A DNA stretch of 63,039 bases from Candidatus Zipacnadia bacterium. Its GTDB lineage: Bacteria > Armatimonadota > Zipacnadia > Zipacnadales > Zipacnadaceae. Below the pieces are notes generated by a model. The model was not told the DNA's origin. It searched no databases and saw only the letters and a program-made list of their open reading frames with translations. Each line of letters opens with the position of its first letter. Position 1 is the stretch's first letter. The position numbers were made by a program, and so were the translations under genes. Shown in pieces: positions 35,157-43,994 of the stretch. The DNA lies in the NCBI GenBank assembly GCA_029820565.1, contig JALGUR010000004.1, positions 1 to 63,039 on the forward strand. The letters are read 5' to 3'.

Positions 35157-37175
35157 GTGAAGAACCTAAGCCGTTGGACAGCAGTGATGATGTGCGTGGC
35201 GGTCGTGTTGGGGGCGGTCACAGCAGGATGGGCGGAGCAACAGCAGGCCAAGACCAGTGGGACTGTCTTTGAGAAGTTCGACAAAGCACTCCAAACAGCA
35301 CAGCGTGAGCAACCTATGAAAGGTGAGGTGCGCAAGGTGACCAGACAGCGACGCATCATAGTCAACGACGACGGCCTTGCAAGTGATAACACAGTGTATG
35401 AGGAGAGGTTCCTGCCAACAGTTGACACGCAAGTGGATAGTTACTTTTTGTGCATAGGCCAAACCAGTGGGATATGGCACAGACTGGATAGTATCCAGGC
35501 CTTCTGGTTCCCCGAGATGAAAGCACCTGCTGATCTAGACACACTAACCCGCACCTACCTGAAAAGCACCCGGGAAGCCGGTATAGAAATATTCGCGTCG
35601 TTCCGGATGAACGACATCCACGACGCCTGGGCGACTGAGCTCACCTATCCGCTTAAGGTTGAGCGACCCGACCTGCTAATCGGCGAGAAGCAGTCATATC
35701 CCGAAGATGCGCTTATGCGCGCGTTTTGGTCAGGGTTTGACTACGCTAAGGAAGAAGTGCGCGAACATTTCCGGGACTTCATTGTGAGTTACTGCCGCGC
35801 CTATGATTACGATGGCGTGGAGTTGGATTATTTCCGCCATCCGCTGTTCTTCAAGTTAGGCGAAGAGGAAGAGAATCTGGACAATATGACCGAGTTTGTG
35901 CGGCAGGTGCGGCATGGGCTGGATGAGATTGGCCGGGCGCGGGGCAAGCCCTATCTGCTGACCGTGCGCGTTCCTGATGACCTCAAGATGTGTCTGATGA
36001 CCGGCCTGGATGTGGAGCAGTGGCTCAAAGAGGGCTTGCTGGATATGCTGATGGTCGGTGGCGGCTACCTGCCCTATGCTGGCCGGATCAAGGAACTTAT
36101 TGACCTGGCGCACCACTACGGCGTGCCGGCCTATCCGTGCATCAACCACTTCCTGGAGCCTATCAATATGCGCAGTTACGCGAGCAACTTCTGGGCACTG
36201 GGCGCCGACGGCGTTTACATATTCAACTATTTCGGTGTACCTGAGGGCTCGGAAAAGCATGAGTGTCTCAACCAGATGGGAGACCCGGAGACGCTGGCGG
36301 GCCGGGACAAGCTATACAAGGCCGACGCCGGTTGCAGCATTTTCTACTGCGGACATACCAATCCGCCCTCGCCCTTCCCGGTGCGGCTGGTGGGCGGCAG
36401 ACCCATTGAACTGGTTGTCGGTGACGATGTGCAAAAGGCCGAGCGGGAAGGAGTGTTGGGACGGATGCTTCTGCGGCTGCAGGTGAGCGGCGTGGACTTC
36501 TTGCCGTACTTCACCCTCACGGAAATGAACCTGAAAGACAATGTGCTCGATGTACTCTCCGACCAACGCATTGCTATCCACATCAACGGCGCGCGGATCC
36601 CGGACAAAGACATCAGGCGAGCCGACAAGGATGCATTCGTTGCCTTGGTGACGGCGCCGCCGCTGAAGCAGGGAATCAACCACATTGTGGTCCTGCCCGG
36701 GCCGAAGAGTGTCGGGCCGCTTTGGGCGAGCGTGGATGCCGTGGAGCTCGCCGTCGATTACAAACCCGTCGCGCCGGAGCCCGCACCTTCCCCCTCCGCG
36801 CCGCGCCCGGACCTAATCCTATCGCCCGTTACGCCCATGCCCCTGTCCCTGTTCGACGTGCCCGTGGGCACCTCGGAAACCCTTTCTTTCGACCTGGCCG
36901 CCGACCCCAATACCGTCAATAAAGCGAGGCTGGCGCTGAGTGCGGAAGACTTCGACGAGCCCGCCGAGCTTACTATAACCCTCAACGGCCAGCCCCTCAC
37001 CATCCCCAAATCACTGCTGGCAGGGTCCAGCGCCGCCATCGGATTCATAGAGATCTCCCCTGACCTGCTGCGCCCGGGAAAAAACGACGTAGCCGTCACT
37101 TTCGTCAGCAATCTCAATGGCACTACAAAAGGCTTCAGTGTCCTCCAGGCCTTCCTGGTCCTCTGGGGCAACTAA
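35157..37175 (+). CDS. Secreted TIM-barrel glycoside-hydrolase-like protein, copy 2
   Basis: 672 residues from GTG 35157. Same plan as copy 1: signal peptide, barrel with YDYDGVELDYFRHPLFF, beta-sandwich with IAIHINGARIPDKD, Pro-rich linker and terminal beta-sandwich ending LQAFLVLWGN. The signal peptide and the last ~150 residues are nearly identical to copy 1. The region around residues 65-120 (IGQTSGIWHRLDSIQAFWFP) differs in sequence and length, which may alter the substrate end of the barrel. It is followed 35 bp later by the intact MocA gene, an arrangement preserved from the ancestral unit. Confidence 0.75.
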   Translation: MKNLSRWTAVMMCVAVVLGAVTAGWAEQQQAKTSGTVFEKFDKALQTAQREQPMKGEVRKVTRQRRIIVNDDGLASDNTVYEERFLPTVDTQVDSYFLCIGQTSGIWHRLDSIQAFWFPEMKAPADLDTLTRTYLKSTREAGIEIFASFRMNDIHDAWATELTYPLKVERPDLLIGEKQSYPEDALMRAFWSGFDYAKEEVREHFRDFIVSYCRAYDYDGVELDYFRHPLFFKLGEEEENLDNMTEFVRQVRHGLDEIGRARGKPYLLTVRVPDDLKMCLMTGLDVEQWLKEGLLDMLMVGGGYLPYAGRIKELIDLAHHYGVPAYPCINHFLEPINMRSYASNFWALGADGVYIFNYFGVPEGSEKHECLNQMGDPETLAGRDKLYKADAGCSIFYCGHTNPPSPFPVRLVGGRPIELVVGDDVQKAEREGVLGRMLLRLQVSGVDFLPYFTLTEMNLKDNVLDVLSDQRIAIHINGARIPDKDIRRADKDAFVALVTAPPLKQGINHIVVLPGPKSVGPLWASVDAVELAVDYKPVAPEPAPSPSAPRPDLILSPVTPMPLSLFDVPVGTSETLSFDLAADPNTVNKARLALSAEDFDEPAELTITLNGQPLTIPKSLLAGSSAAIGFIEISPDLLRPGKNDVAVTFVSNLNGTTKGFSVLQAFLVLWGN

Positions 37176-37210
37176 GGGAAAGAGGAGACTAAACACAGGA
37201 GGAGATCCCT

Positions 37211-38293
37211 ATGGCTTACAAGATGATTCAAGTCGGCACCGGCGGCCACGGGCGGGCCTGGTGCCAAGAATCCCTGCCCCCTAATATCAAGGATGGCCTC
37301 GTTGAAGTGGTAGCCGCGGTGGACATTAATCCCGAAGCCCTGAACAACGCTAAGGAGTTTCTGGGCCTGCGCGCTGGCCAGTGCTACACCGACATCCACC
37401 AAGCGTTTGACGAGAACCCGGCCGACTTCTGTACCATCGTGGTGCCGCCGCACTGCCACGAGCAGGTGGTGGACGTGGCTCTGGCCTACGATATGCACAT
37501 CCTTTCGGAGAAACCGATTGCTGATACCTTGAATGCTTCGGTACGCATTGCTAACAAGGTCAAGAAGGCCGGCAAGAAGATGGGCGTGACTATGAGCCAC
37601 CGCTTTGACCAGGATAAGACCACGCTACGGGAGCAACTTCGCTCCGGGCGCCACGGCAGGCTGAATTACCTAATGTGTCGTTTCACCTGCGACTGCCGCA
37701 AGTTCGCCAGTTGGGGCCGCTTCCGCCACGAGATTCCCGACCCCCTGATGGTTGAAGGCTCAGTGCATCACCTTGATATCCTCGCCGACCTGGCCGGGGC
37801 GCAGTGTGAGACAATATACGCTCAGACCTGGAATCCACCGTGGGGCGAGTTTGCCGGCGATTCGCAGGCTCTGGTGACGATGCATTTTGGCAACGATACG
37901 CGGGCCTTCTATGAAGGCGCTAAGACCAATGCCATAGGCTTGAACTGTTGGTCCCAGGAATACATCCGTGCTGAGTGTGAGCAGGCTACCCTTATCCTTA
38001 GCCACCGGCACTTGGAACGTTTCCCTTATGATTCAGGGCAGCAAAACAGGACAGCACGCGAAGGTCAGGGACAGGCGATCCCTCTGCTTGAGCAGCCTAA
38101 GTGGGCCAATACCTGGCTGGTTGAGAAATTCGTCCAGTGGCTGGATGATGGTCCGCCGATGGCGACCAATGTGGAAGATAATCTGCAATCAGTAGCCCTC
38201 ATCTTCGGGGCCATTGAGAGCAGTCGAACCGGCCAGTCTGTCAAAGTGCAGGACTTGCTGAATGCGGCCCGCCGGGAAGTGGAAGCCACCTAA
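37211..38293 (+). CDS. Gfo/Idh/MocA-family NAD(P)-dependent oxidoreductase
   Basis: 360 residues. Rossmann start QVGTGGHGRAWC, the family Lys in ILSEKPIADT, and His/Asp residues of the substrate site in EGSVHHLDILADLAG. Members oxidise or reduce sugars, inositols and sugar-like acids. AGGAGGAGATCCCT precedes the ATG, identical to the site of the truncated copy at 34759. Pairing with a secreted hydrolase-like protein suggests it processes a sugar released by it; this is inference. Last gene of the duplicated unit. Confidence 0.9.
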   Translation: MAYKMIQVGTGGHGRAWCQESLPPNIKDGLVEVVAAVDINPEALNNAKEFLGLRAGQCYTDIHQAFDENPADFCTIVVPPHCHEQVVDVALAYDMHILSEKPIADTLNASVRIANKVKKAGKKMGVTMSHRFDQDKTTLREQLRSGRHGRLNYLMCRFTCDCRKFASWGRFRHEIPDPLMVEGSVHHLDILADLAGAQCETIYAQTWNPPWGEFAGDSQALVTMHFGNDTRAFYEGAKTNAIGLNCWSQEYIRAECEQATLILSHRHLERFPYDSGQQNRTAREGQGQAIPLLEQPKWANTWLVEKFVQWLDDGPPMATNVEDNLQSVALIFGAIESSRTGQSVKVQDLLNAARREVEAT

Positions 38294-38348
38294 GACCTGG
38301 ATAGTGACCCCAACATTGCGGGTATACTGCGACTAAGTTGTATTCCCC

Positions 38349-38377
38349 TTGACAAATAAGACTTTTTATGTTATACC
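38349..38377 (+). promoter_or_regulatory. Promoter for the outer-membrane barrel gene
   Basis: TTGACA (38349-38354), 17-bp spacer, TATACC (38372-38377), with a leader of about 70 nt to the ATG at 38453. Confidence 0.6.
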
Positions 38378-38452
38378 GTGCGCGAATACACGGCACTCCC
38401 TCTCAATTATGAGGAGCGACCGTTACCTAAATCTCAAAGGGAGGCGAAGTAG

Positions 38453-39595
38453 ATGAAGAAACTATTGGCAGCAACTGTGGTAGCGGTGTTAGTGCTGACT
38501 ATGACGACACAGGTGATGGCGCAGGAAGTGACAGGGCCTCTCAGCGGGGCGACCGTGGGCATGGGCGCACGGTCGGCGGCGATGGGCGGCGCGTTTGTGG
38601 CGGTGGCTGACGATGCGACCGCCTTATACTGGAATCCCGCCGGTTTAACTGAAAATTCGGGTTTGAGTTGGACCAACAGTGTGGTGGGCAGGGCGAAAAA
38701 CTTGGACGTAGTCGACGATGCCAAAGACGTATACGATATAGTCAAGGAGATGGATATAACCCCGGGTGACTTTAATTTCATCCGCGGCCAAGCCCAGAAG
38801 TTAGCCGACAAGCCCGTGAGCGGGAATGTGGCGGGAATAAGTTCGGTAGGATGGCGTAATATAGCCTTGGGTGTCTACGGTATAGGCAGCGGGGGTGGCG
38901 CCTTACAGTACGCTCCCGGCACCACTGTTGGTACCATAGATGGAGTTGATGTCCAGTTAGGGGAGAAAGTGGAAGTCCAGGGCTCGGCTCTGTGGCAATA
39001 CAGCACAGGCGGGGCAGTCTCCCGCGCGCTCAGTGACCAGTTGGCCGTCGGGGTCACGGTACGCAAGATGCACCTGCGATACCGGGCCAAGCGTTGGAAG
39101 TCAGAGGTCGTAGGGACCCCGGGTAGTCTAAGCATACAGACCACCGACACCGGCACCCCCACCGTCAAGGACGAGGCCACAGTCGTTGACCTGGGGCTGA
39201 GGTATGCGGTAGAGCCACGTGTAACAATGGCCGCCGTCGTGCGCAATGTGACCTCTCCCAACTTCACCCTAAGGGATCGTGCGGGCCTAGTCGTGGCGCG
39301 GTATGATGCCGATGCGGTTATTGATCTGGGTCTGGCTCTGGCCAGCGAAGATGGCAAACGCCTGCTGGCCTTTGACATTCACAACATTGGGGGCCGCAAC
39401 GATGGCTCGGGTAGTGTACACGTGGGCTACGAGCGGCAGATTGGCTCGGTCTTAATCCTGCGACACGGAGCTACTCAGTCCACCCGCACCTATGGGTTAG
39501 GACTTGATCTGGGTTTCTTGCAGTTGGATTTGGCCGCCGGCACCGGACATAATGACGCCAAACAAGCCGGGCTGTCGGCCAACCTGGAATTCTGA
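38453..39595 (+). CDS. PorV/TraF-like outer-membrane beta-barrel protein
   Basis: 380 residues with a signal peptide (LLAATVVAVLVLTMTTQVMA). The N-terminus is typical of the UPF0164/TraF_2 barrel family: TVGMGARSAAMGGAFVAVAD, then ATALYWNPAGL. Alternating hydrophobic strands follow, and the protein ends in Phe, the usual outer-membrane barrel signature. It indicates a diderm envelope. Bounded by its own promoter and a strong terminator. Whether it works as a FadL-like channel or, like PorV, as a secretion partner cannot be told. Confidence 0.85.
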   Translation: MKKLLAATVVAVLVLTMTTQVMAQEVTGPLSGATVGMGARSAAMGGAFVAVADDATALYWNPAGLTENSGLSWTNSVVGRAKNLDVVDDAKDVYDIVKEMDITPGDFNFIRGQAQKLADKPVSGNVAGISSVGWRNIALGVYGIGSGGGALQYAPGTTVGTIDGVDVQLGEKVEVQGSALWQYSTGGAVSRALSDQLAVGVTVRKMHLRYRAKRWKSEVVGTPGSLSIQTTDTGTPTVKDEATVVDLGLRYAVEPRVTMAAVVRNVTSPNFTLRDRAGLVVARYDADAVIDLGLALASEDGKRLLAFDIHNIGGRNDGSGSVHVGYERQIGSVLILRHGATQSTRTYGLGLDLGFLQLDLAAGTGHNDAKQAGLSANLEF

Positions 39596-39621
39596 AGATC
39601 CGCACAACCTGACGGCCGGAA

Positions 39622-39659
39622 AATGCAGCCCTCCTGACGCAGGGGGCTGCATTATTTTT
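39622..39659 (+). terminator. Intrinsic terminator
   Basis: Perfect 10-bp stem AATGCAGCCC/GGGCTGCATT followed by ATTTTTG, 27 bp after the barrel gene. Confidence 0.9.
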
Positions 39660-39678
39660 GGCCATTACGTGGTGGGTG

Positions 39679-39710
39679 TAAACCTTTTGTCCCTTAGAAG
39701 TGTATATAAT
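39679..39710 (+). promoter_or_regulatory. Candidate ECF-type autoregulated promoter
   Basis: GTAAACCTTTTG, a 17-bp spacer after AAAC, then TGTATA at 39701-39706. This is close to the TGAAAC...CGTATA pattern of ECF sigmaW-type promoters. It overlaps a TATAAT at 39705-39710, so a housekeeping promoter is also possible. It precedes the sigma factor gene. Confidence 0.4.
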
Positions 39711-39747
39711 AGTAAGTGTGAATGCTACTGGCGCCGATGACAGGGCC

Positions 39748-40308
39748 ATGCCCAGCGAGGACCGCGAACTCATCGCCCGCTGCAAAACAGGTGACCCCGG
39801 CGCCTACGACGAGCTCGTGCGGCGGCACCGGAAGGGCGTGTATCGGGTGGCCTACGCTATCCTGGGAAACCATGAACAGGCCGAGGACATAGTGCAAGAG
39901 GCCTTTGTGCGGGCCTACCGGGCAATACACAGCTTCAATCCGAAATATGCCTTCCGCGACTGGATAAGGCGCATTACGGTCAACTGCACACTCAACGTGC
40001 TGCGCCAACAGCGGACAGTCAGTTCCCGCTCACAAAAGGCCCCAGGTGTTGGTTCTAGCCCCGATCCCGCTCAGCACGCGGCGGCCAGCGACCTGCAAGA
40101 GCAGGTCCGCAAAGCACTGGAGGCATTGCCGCCCCGGCAGCGGACGGCGATGACTCTTTTCGCCCTGGAGGATATGGACCTGGCCAGCACCGCCGCGGCG
40201 ATGGGCTGTGCAGTCGGGACGGTGAAGACTCATCTGCACCGCGCCCGCCAGAAGCTGCGGCAGGCCCTGGCCGATTATTTAGAGGAGGACAAACCTGATG
40301 AAGTGTAA
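39748..40308 (+). CDS. ECF-family RNA polymerase sigma factor
   Basis: 186 residues from ATG 39748. Region 2 is YDELVRRHRKGVYRVAYAIL then QAEDIVQEAFVRAYRAI and FRDWIRRITVNCTLNVLRQQ. Region 4 is LEALPPRQRTAMTLFALEDM then VGTVKTHLHRARQKLRQAL. Regions 1 and 3 are absent, as in ECF factors. It overlaps the anti-sigma gene by 11 bp. The downstream envelope genes suggest an envelope or surface stimulus. Confidence 0.94.
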   Translation: MPSEDRELIARCKTGDPGAYDELVRRHRKGVYRVAYAILGNHEQAEDIVQEAFVRAYRAIHSFNPKYAFRDWIRRITVNCTLNVLRQQRTVSSRSQKAPGVGSSPDPAQHAAASDLQEQVRKALEALPPRQRTAMTLFALEDMDLASTAAAMGCAVGTVKTHLHRARQKLRQALADYLEEDKPDEV

Positions 40309-41026
40309 AGAAGCCCGCAGGTTAATTCACGAACTGCTGGACGGCGCTGACGTGGACCACGCCGAGCTTGACCGCCATCTGACGCACTGTGCTGACTGCC
40401 GCGCCGAATTGGCGGCCCTGACGCAGGTGGAAGCGGCCGTGGCAGATGCTGTCAACTGCGAAGTGCCAGATGAGGCTTTAGAACAGGCCACGGCCGGCGC
40501 CCTTGAGGCAATTGAGGCGCGCCCCACTACAGCCGGTCGCGTCTTACGGCCGGTGCGGGCTGTAGCAATGGGGGTGGCGATACTTGTAGTATTTGGCCTC
40601 GGCCTGGCTACTGGGCGGTGGGTGTGGCCGCGTGAGGTGACGGTCACGCAGGTGGTGAAGGTCCCCGAGGTGCGCGAGAAGATAGTAAAGGTGGAGGTAC
40701 CGGTGGTCAAGGAGCGCGTAGTGGTCAAACGCGTACCTGTCTACAAGACCAGAATTGTCTACCGCGAGCGAGAAGTCCCTGAGGTCACGCCCGTGGCCGA
40801 ACGGCCACGGGAGCCGGTGAAATGCGACGAAATCCTCGTCTATCTGCCAAGCAGCCCCATTGCGGCCACTGCGCAAGTAAGCGAGGAAGTCCAGCCGGCC
40901 GAAGTGCTTGACGTGGGTGAATCGGATGAGGCCCCGCCTACGCAAGGGCATTGGCAGCAGCCGTACTCGACTACCACGGCGTCCGCCGGCGCCGAGATGG
41001 TCATTGCCCAGAACCTGTCTGATTAG
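40298..41026 (+). CDS. Zinc-finger anti-sigma factor with unusual periplasmic tail
   Basis: 242 residues. The N-terminal ZAS/zf-HC2 domain holds the H-x3-C-x2-C zinc motif in LDRHLTHCADCRAELAAL. One transmembrane helix (VAMGVAILVVFGLGLATGRW) divides it from a periplasmic region. That region starts with alternating hydrophobic and charged residues (VTVTQVVKVPEVREKIVKVE, VPVVKERVVVKRVPVYKTRI), a likely long amphipathic beta structure, then a low-complexity acidic tail. It sequesters the ECF factor until released. The unusual tail may sense the stimulus. Confidence 0.88.
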   Translation: MKCKEARRLIHELLDGADVDHAELDRHLTHCADCRAELAALTQVEAAVADAVNCEVPDEALEQATAGALEAIEARPTTAGRVLRPVRAVAMGVAILVVFGLGLATGRWVWPREVTVTQVVKVPEVREKIVKVEVPVVKERVVVKRVPVYKTRIVYREREVPEVTPVAERPREPVKCDEILVYLPSSPIAATAQVSEEVQPAEVLDVGESDEAPPTQGHWQQPYSTTTASAGAEMVIAQNLSD

Positions 41027-41058
41027 TGAGCAACGTAATATCAAAGGAGGAGAATATC

Positions 41059-41853
41059 ATGACGTCACTGTCAGCAGTTGTGAGCATTACAGTAGCCCTG
41101 TTGGGTGGGCCGCAGGGATTGGCCCCATTCACCATGGAAGGTCCCTACGGCACGTTAGGGGGCGGCGGCGTGGTGATAGAGACTCGTGGCCCAGATGGAG
41201 CTGGGATAGTGCGTAGGCTCGCGGCGCCTGGGCCTGGATTCCCGTTTCAGGGCGACAGGATGATGTACGATGCCGCCGCCCGCCTGACCACCATTCTCGG
41301 CCCGGACGAGGTCACTCTCAAAGGCCTGTTCGGAGAGGGCGTGCGCAGCACCATGATCGAGCCGACTATCGAAGGAGGGTTGTATACGTGGCCGGAGCGC
41401 AAGTTCGAGTTCCTGTGGCCTGAGGACCGGCCTCAGTATTATCTCGAGAAACTCCCAGGTGTATACCTTGGATATCCCGTTTATGGACGGATTGAACTGG
41501 TGGACAAGGAGGGCTACACGGTGTCGGTGCAGCCTACCGGCCAGCCTGACGCATTGACGGTGCAGGTGGAATTCGCCAACAATACCCTCAGTGGCGGCAA
41601 GTACGACGAGACAATTCGCGCCTTCGTGGGCCGGCCCACACTCATCAAGGCGATCGTCACGGCTACTGCACCGCTGACTAAGGCTCAGAAGACGCTGCTG
41701 GTCTGGCAACCGCGTCCCGAGATGATGGGGCCAGGCGGCATGCCTCCGGGCATTCCGGCCCAGTCGGCGCCGACTCTCCGCGTGCTGGACAGTGGGCGCC
41801 ACCCCACAGGTGTCGCAGTGCTGTTGGAGGTTACGGCGCCTCGGGAGGATTAG
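41059..41853 (+). CDS. Hypothetical exported protein in the sigma operon
   Basis: 264 residues from ATG 41059 (AAAGGAGGAGAATATC upstream). Not recognised. A short hydrophobic N-terminus (SAVVSITVALLGGPQGLA) is a weak signal. The rest is predicted beta-rich: repeated TL/V-G and turn motifs (YGTLGGGGVVIETRGPDGAG, YTVSVQPTGQPDALTVQVEF), with a Met/Pro/Gly-rich stretch (MMGPGGMPPGIPAQ) resembling the linkers of the protein at 12362. It lies between the anti-sigma factor and the DUF4139 protein, so it is probably part of the regulated set. Confidence 0.65.
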   Translation: MTSLSAVVSITVALLGGPQGLAPFTMEGPYGTLGGGGVVIETRGPDGAGIVRRLAAPGPGFPFQGDRMMYDAAARLTTILGPDEVTLKGLFGEGVRSTMIEPTIEGGLYTWPERKFEFLWPEDRPQYYLEKLPGVYLGYPVYGRIELVDKEGYTVSVQPTGQPDALTVQVEFANNTLSGGKYDETIRAFVGRPTLIKAIVTATAPLTKAQKTLLVWQPRPEMMGPGGMPPGIPAQSAPTLRVLDSGRHPTGVAVLLEVTAPRED

Positions 41854-41948
41854 CTATAGTGATAGAGCAATATGAGTACTGGTACGAGGATCAGCAGGCT
41901 AGAATAGACAACTACCCACGGTAATCCGAGTAAGAAGGAGGCAGAAAA

Positions 41949-43985
41949 ATGAAAGCACCATCTCTGGTCGTAGTCGTGGCTCTGATGTTGGTGGCAACTG
42001 CCGCCAGTGCTGCCGAGCTACCTGTCAGCCGTGTCGTGTTGTTTTCCACTGGGGTCGGCTATGTTGAACACAGAGGGAAGGTAGACGGCAATGCCGCAAT
42101 GGTGTTATCCTGCCGGACCGAGCAGATGAACGATATTCTCAAGTCCCTGGTGCTGCAGGACCTGGGCGGCGGTAGCATCGAAGCGGTCACCTACGAGGCC
42201 GAGGACCCCCTGCCGCGCATCCTGGGGTCCTTCTCCATTCCCCTTGCCGACGACCCCTCGCTCGGCGAACTCGCCCGGCGCCTGCGGGGCAGCGAGGTCC
42301 TAATCCGCGCCGGTTCGGAGACGGTACGCGGCACTATTCTGGGCGTGGAGGAGCGTGAGCGTAGAGTGGACGACGAGATACTCACCTACCAGGTGATTAA
42401 CTTGCTCACCGACAGCGGCATAGTGGGCATAGCGGTGCCGGAGGTCCAGTCCCTGCAGATGGTGGACGAGAAGCTCAACGAGGAGCTGCGGCTGGCACTC
42501 GCGGCGATCGCCGCCAGCCGAAATGTCGCCAAGCGCGACCTGCATCTCAGCTTCAAGGGGTCCGGCCAGCGTGAGGTTAGCGTGGGCTACCTGCTGGCTA
42601 CGCCAGTGTGGAAGACCAGCTATCGCCTGGTGGTGCAGGACGAGGACAAGCTGTTCCTGCAGGGCTGGGCCATCGTCGAGAACACCACGGATCACGACTG
42701 GCAGGGCGTAAGCATGGCGCTGGTCTCGGGCCAGCCGGTCAGCTTCCGACAGAATCTGTACCAGCCGCTGTACACTCATCGGCCCGAGGTCCCTGTCTCG
42801 GTGCCGGGTACCATACTGCCACCGACCTACGAAGGCGAGCTGGGCGATATACAGCGCCTTGCGCGGCGTGAGCGAGCTGAAGAGATCGCCCAGCAGTCGG
42901 CGGCGCGCCCGCCCGGTATGGCCGGTATGGCGGCTCGGCCAGAAACAGTGGCGGCAGAAGAAGCGGCCGGGGCCTTTGGAGGGGGCCTGTTTCGCGGGCG
43001 AGGTGTGAGCGCCGCCGCTGCCGGGGCTGAGGTCGGTGAGCTGTTCCAGTATGCTATTACCCAGCCCGTGACCATCGGCCGCCAACAGTCGGCGATGATC
43101 CCCATCGTCAACCAGGAACTGGAAGGTGAGAAGGTCTCGCTATTCAGCGAAACGGTGCACCAGTCGCACCCCATCAACGGGCTGCGACTGGTCAACACGA
43201 CTGGTCTGCACCTGGCCGGAGGGGCAATCACCGTCTTCGACGGAGGGATCTACGCCGGCGACGCACTCCTGGAGAGTTTGCGACCCGAGGAGGAGCGCTT
43301 CATCGGCTACGCCGTGGACCTGGGCGTGGAGGTGGATGTGGAGCGGGCCAGCACCGAGAAGCAAATGACTCTGTCCGTTGACACCGGGGTGCTGATTGCC
43401 ACGATACGACAGGCGAAGACGATAACGTATACCCTTAAAAGCCGCACCGATGAGCCGCGTCAGGTGATAGTGCAGACGGCCAAGCTGACCGACTGGGAGT
43501 TGGTGAAGCCGGAAGAGCCTGCTGAGGAGACTGCCAACCAGTACCGGTTCGTGGTGGAGCTGGGGCCGCGGGCCGCCGAGGAACTCGTAGTGGCGACGAC
43601 CCACCCGGTCACGCAGACCGTGGCGCTGCTGGATGCGGATGCCGACAAGATTAACTTCTACCTCCAGTCCACCGTAATCAGCGACGAGGTCAAGGCCGGG
43701 CTGCAGGAGATCGTCCGCCGGCGGGCGGAGATAGCAGGGGTGACTCAGCAAATCGCGGCGCGCCAGGCGCGGCTGGATGAGATCGGCACAGAGCAGGAGC
43801 GGATCCGCAAGAACATGCGGGAGCTTAACCGCAATTCCGAGCTGTACAATAAATACGTGGGCAAACTCACTGCGCAGGAGGACGAGTTCGACCGGGTGCG
43901 CGCAGAACGCGACACGCTCCAGGAAAGACACAACCAGCTGACCACCGAACTCAACGAGTACGTCCGCGGGCTGAATCTGGTGTAG
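41949..43985 (+). CDS. Exported DUF4139-domain protein
   Basis: 678 residues with signal peptide (LVVVVALMLVATAASAAELP). The conserved opening VSRVVLFSTGVGYVEHRG and the core GYLLATPVWKTSYRLV...LQGWAIVENTTDHDWQGVSM place it in the DUF4139 family of envelope proteins of unknown function. An Ala/Gly-rich linker (about 310-355) interrupts the fold. The C-terminus (about 560-678) is a coiled coil (AARQARLDEIGTEQERIRKN). AAGGAGGCAG precedes the ATG. Co-directional with the sigma/anti-sigma genes. Confidence 0.8.
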   Translation: MKAPSLVVVVALMLVATAASAAELPVSRVVLFSTGVGYVEHRGKVDGNAAMVLSCRTEQMNDILKSLVLQDLGGGSIEAVTYEAEDPLPRILGSFSIPLADDPSLGELARRLRGSEVLIRAGSETVRGTILGVEERERRVDDEILTYQVINLLTDSGIVGIAVPEVQSLQMVDEKLNEELRLALAAIAASRNVAKRDLHLSFKGSGQREVSVGYLLATPVWKTSYRLVVQDEDKLFLQGWAIVENTTDHDWQGVSMALVSGQPVSFRQNLYQPLYTHRPEVPVSVPGTILPPTYEGELGDIQRLARRERAEEIAQQSAARPPGMAGMAARPETVAAEEAAGAFGGGLFRGRGVSAAAAGAEVGELFQYAITQPVTIGRQQSAMIPIVNQELEGEKVSLFSETVHQSHPINGLRLVNTTGLHLAGGAITVFDGGIYAGDALLESLRPEEERFIGYAVDLGVEVDVERASTEKQMTLSVDTGVLIATIRQAKTITYTLKSRTDEPRQVIVQTAKLTDWELVKPEEPAEETANQYRFVVELGPRAAEELVVATTHPVTQTVALLDADADKINFYLQSTVISDEVKAGLQEIVRRRAEIAGVTQQIAARQARLDEIGTEQERIRKNMRELNRNSELYNKYVGKLTAQEDEFDRVRAERDTLQERHNQLTTELNEYVRGLNLV

Positions 43986-43994
43986 GCAGCATAA

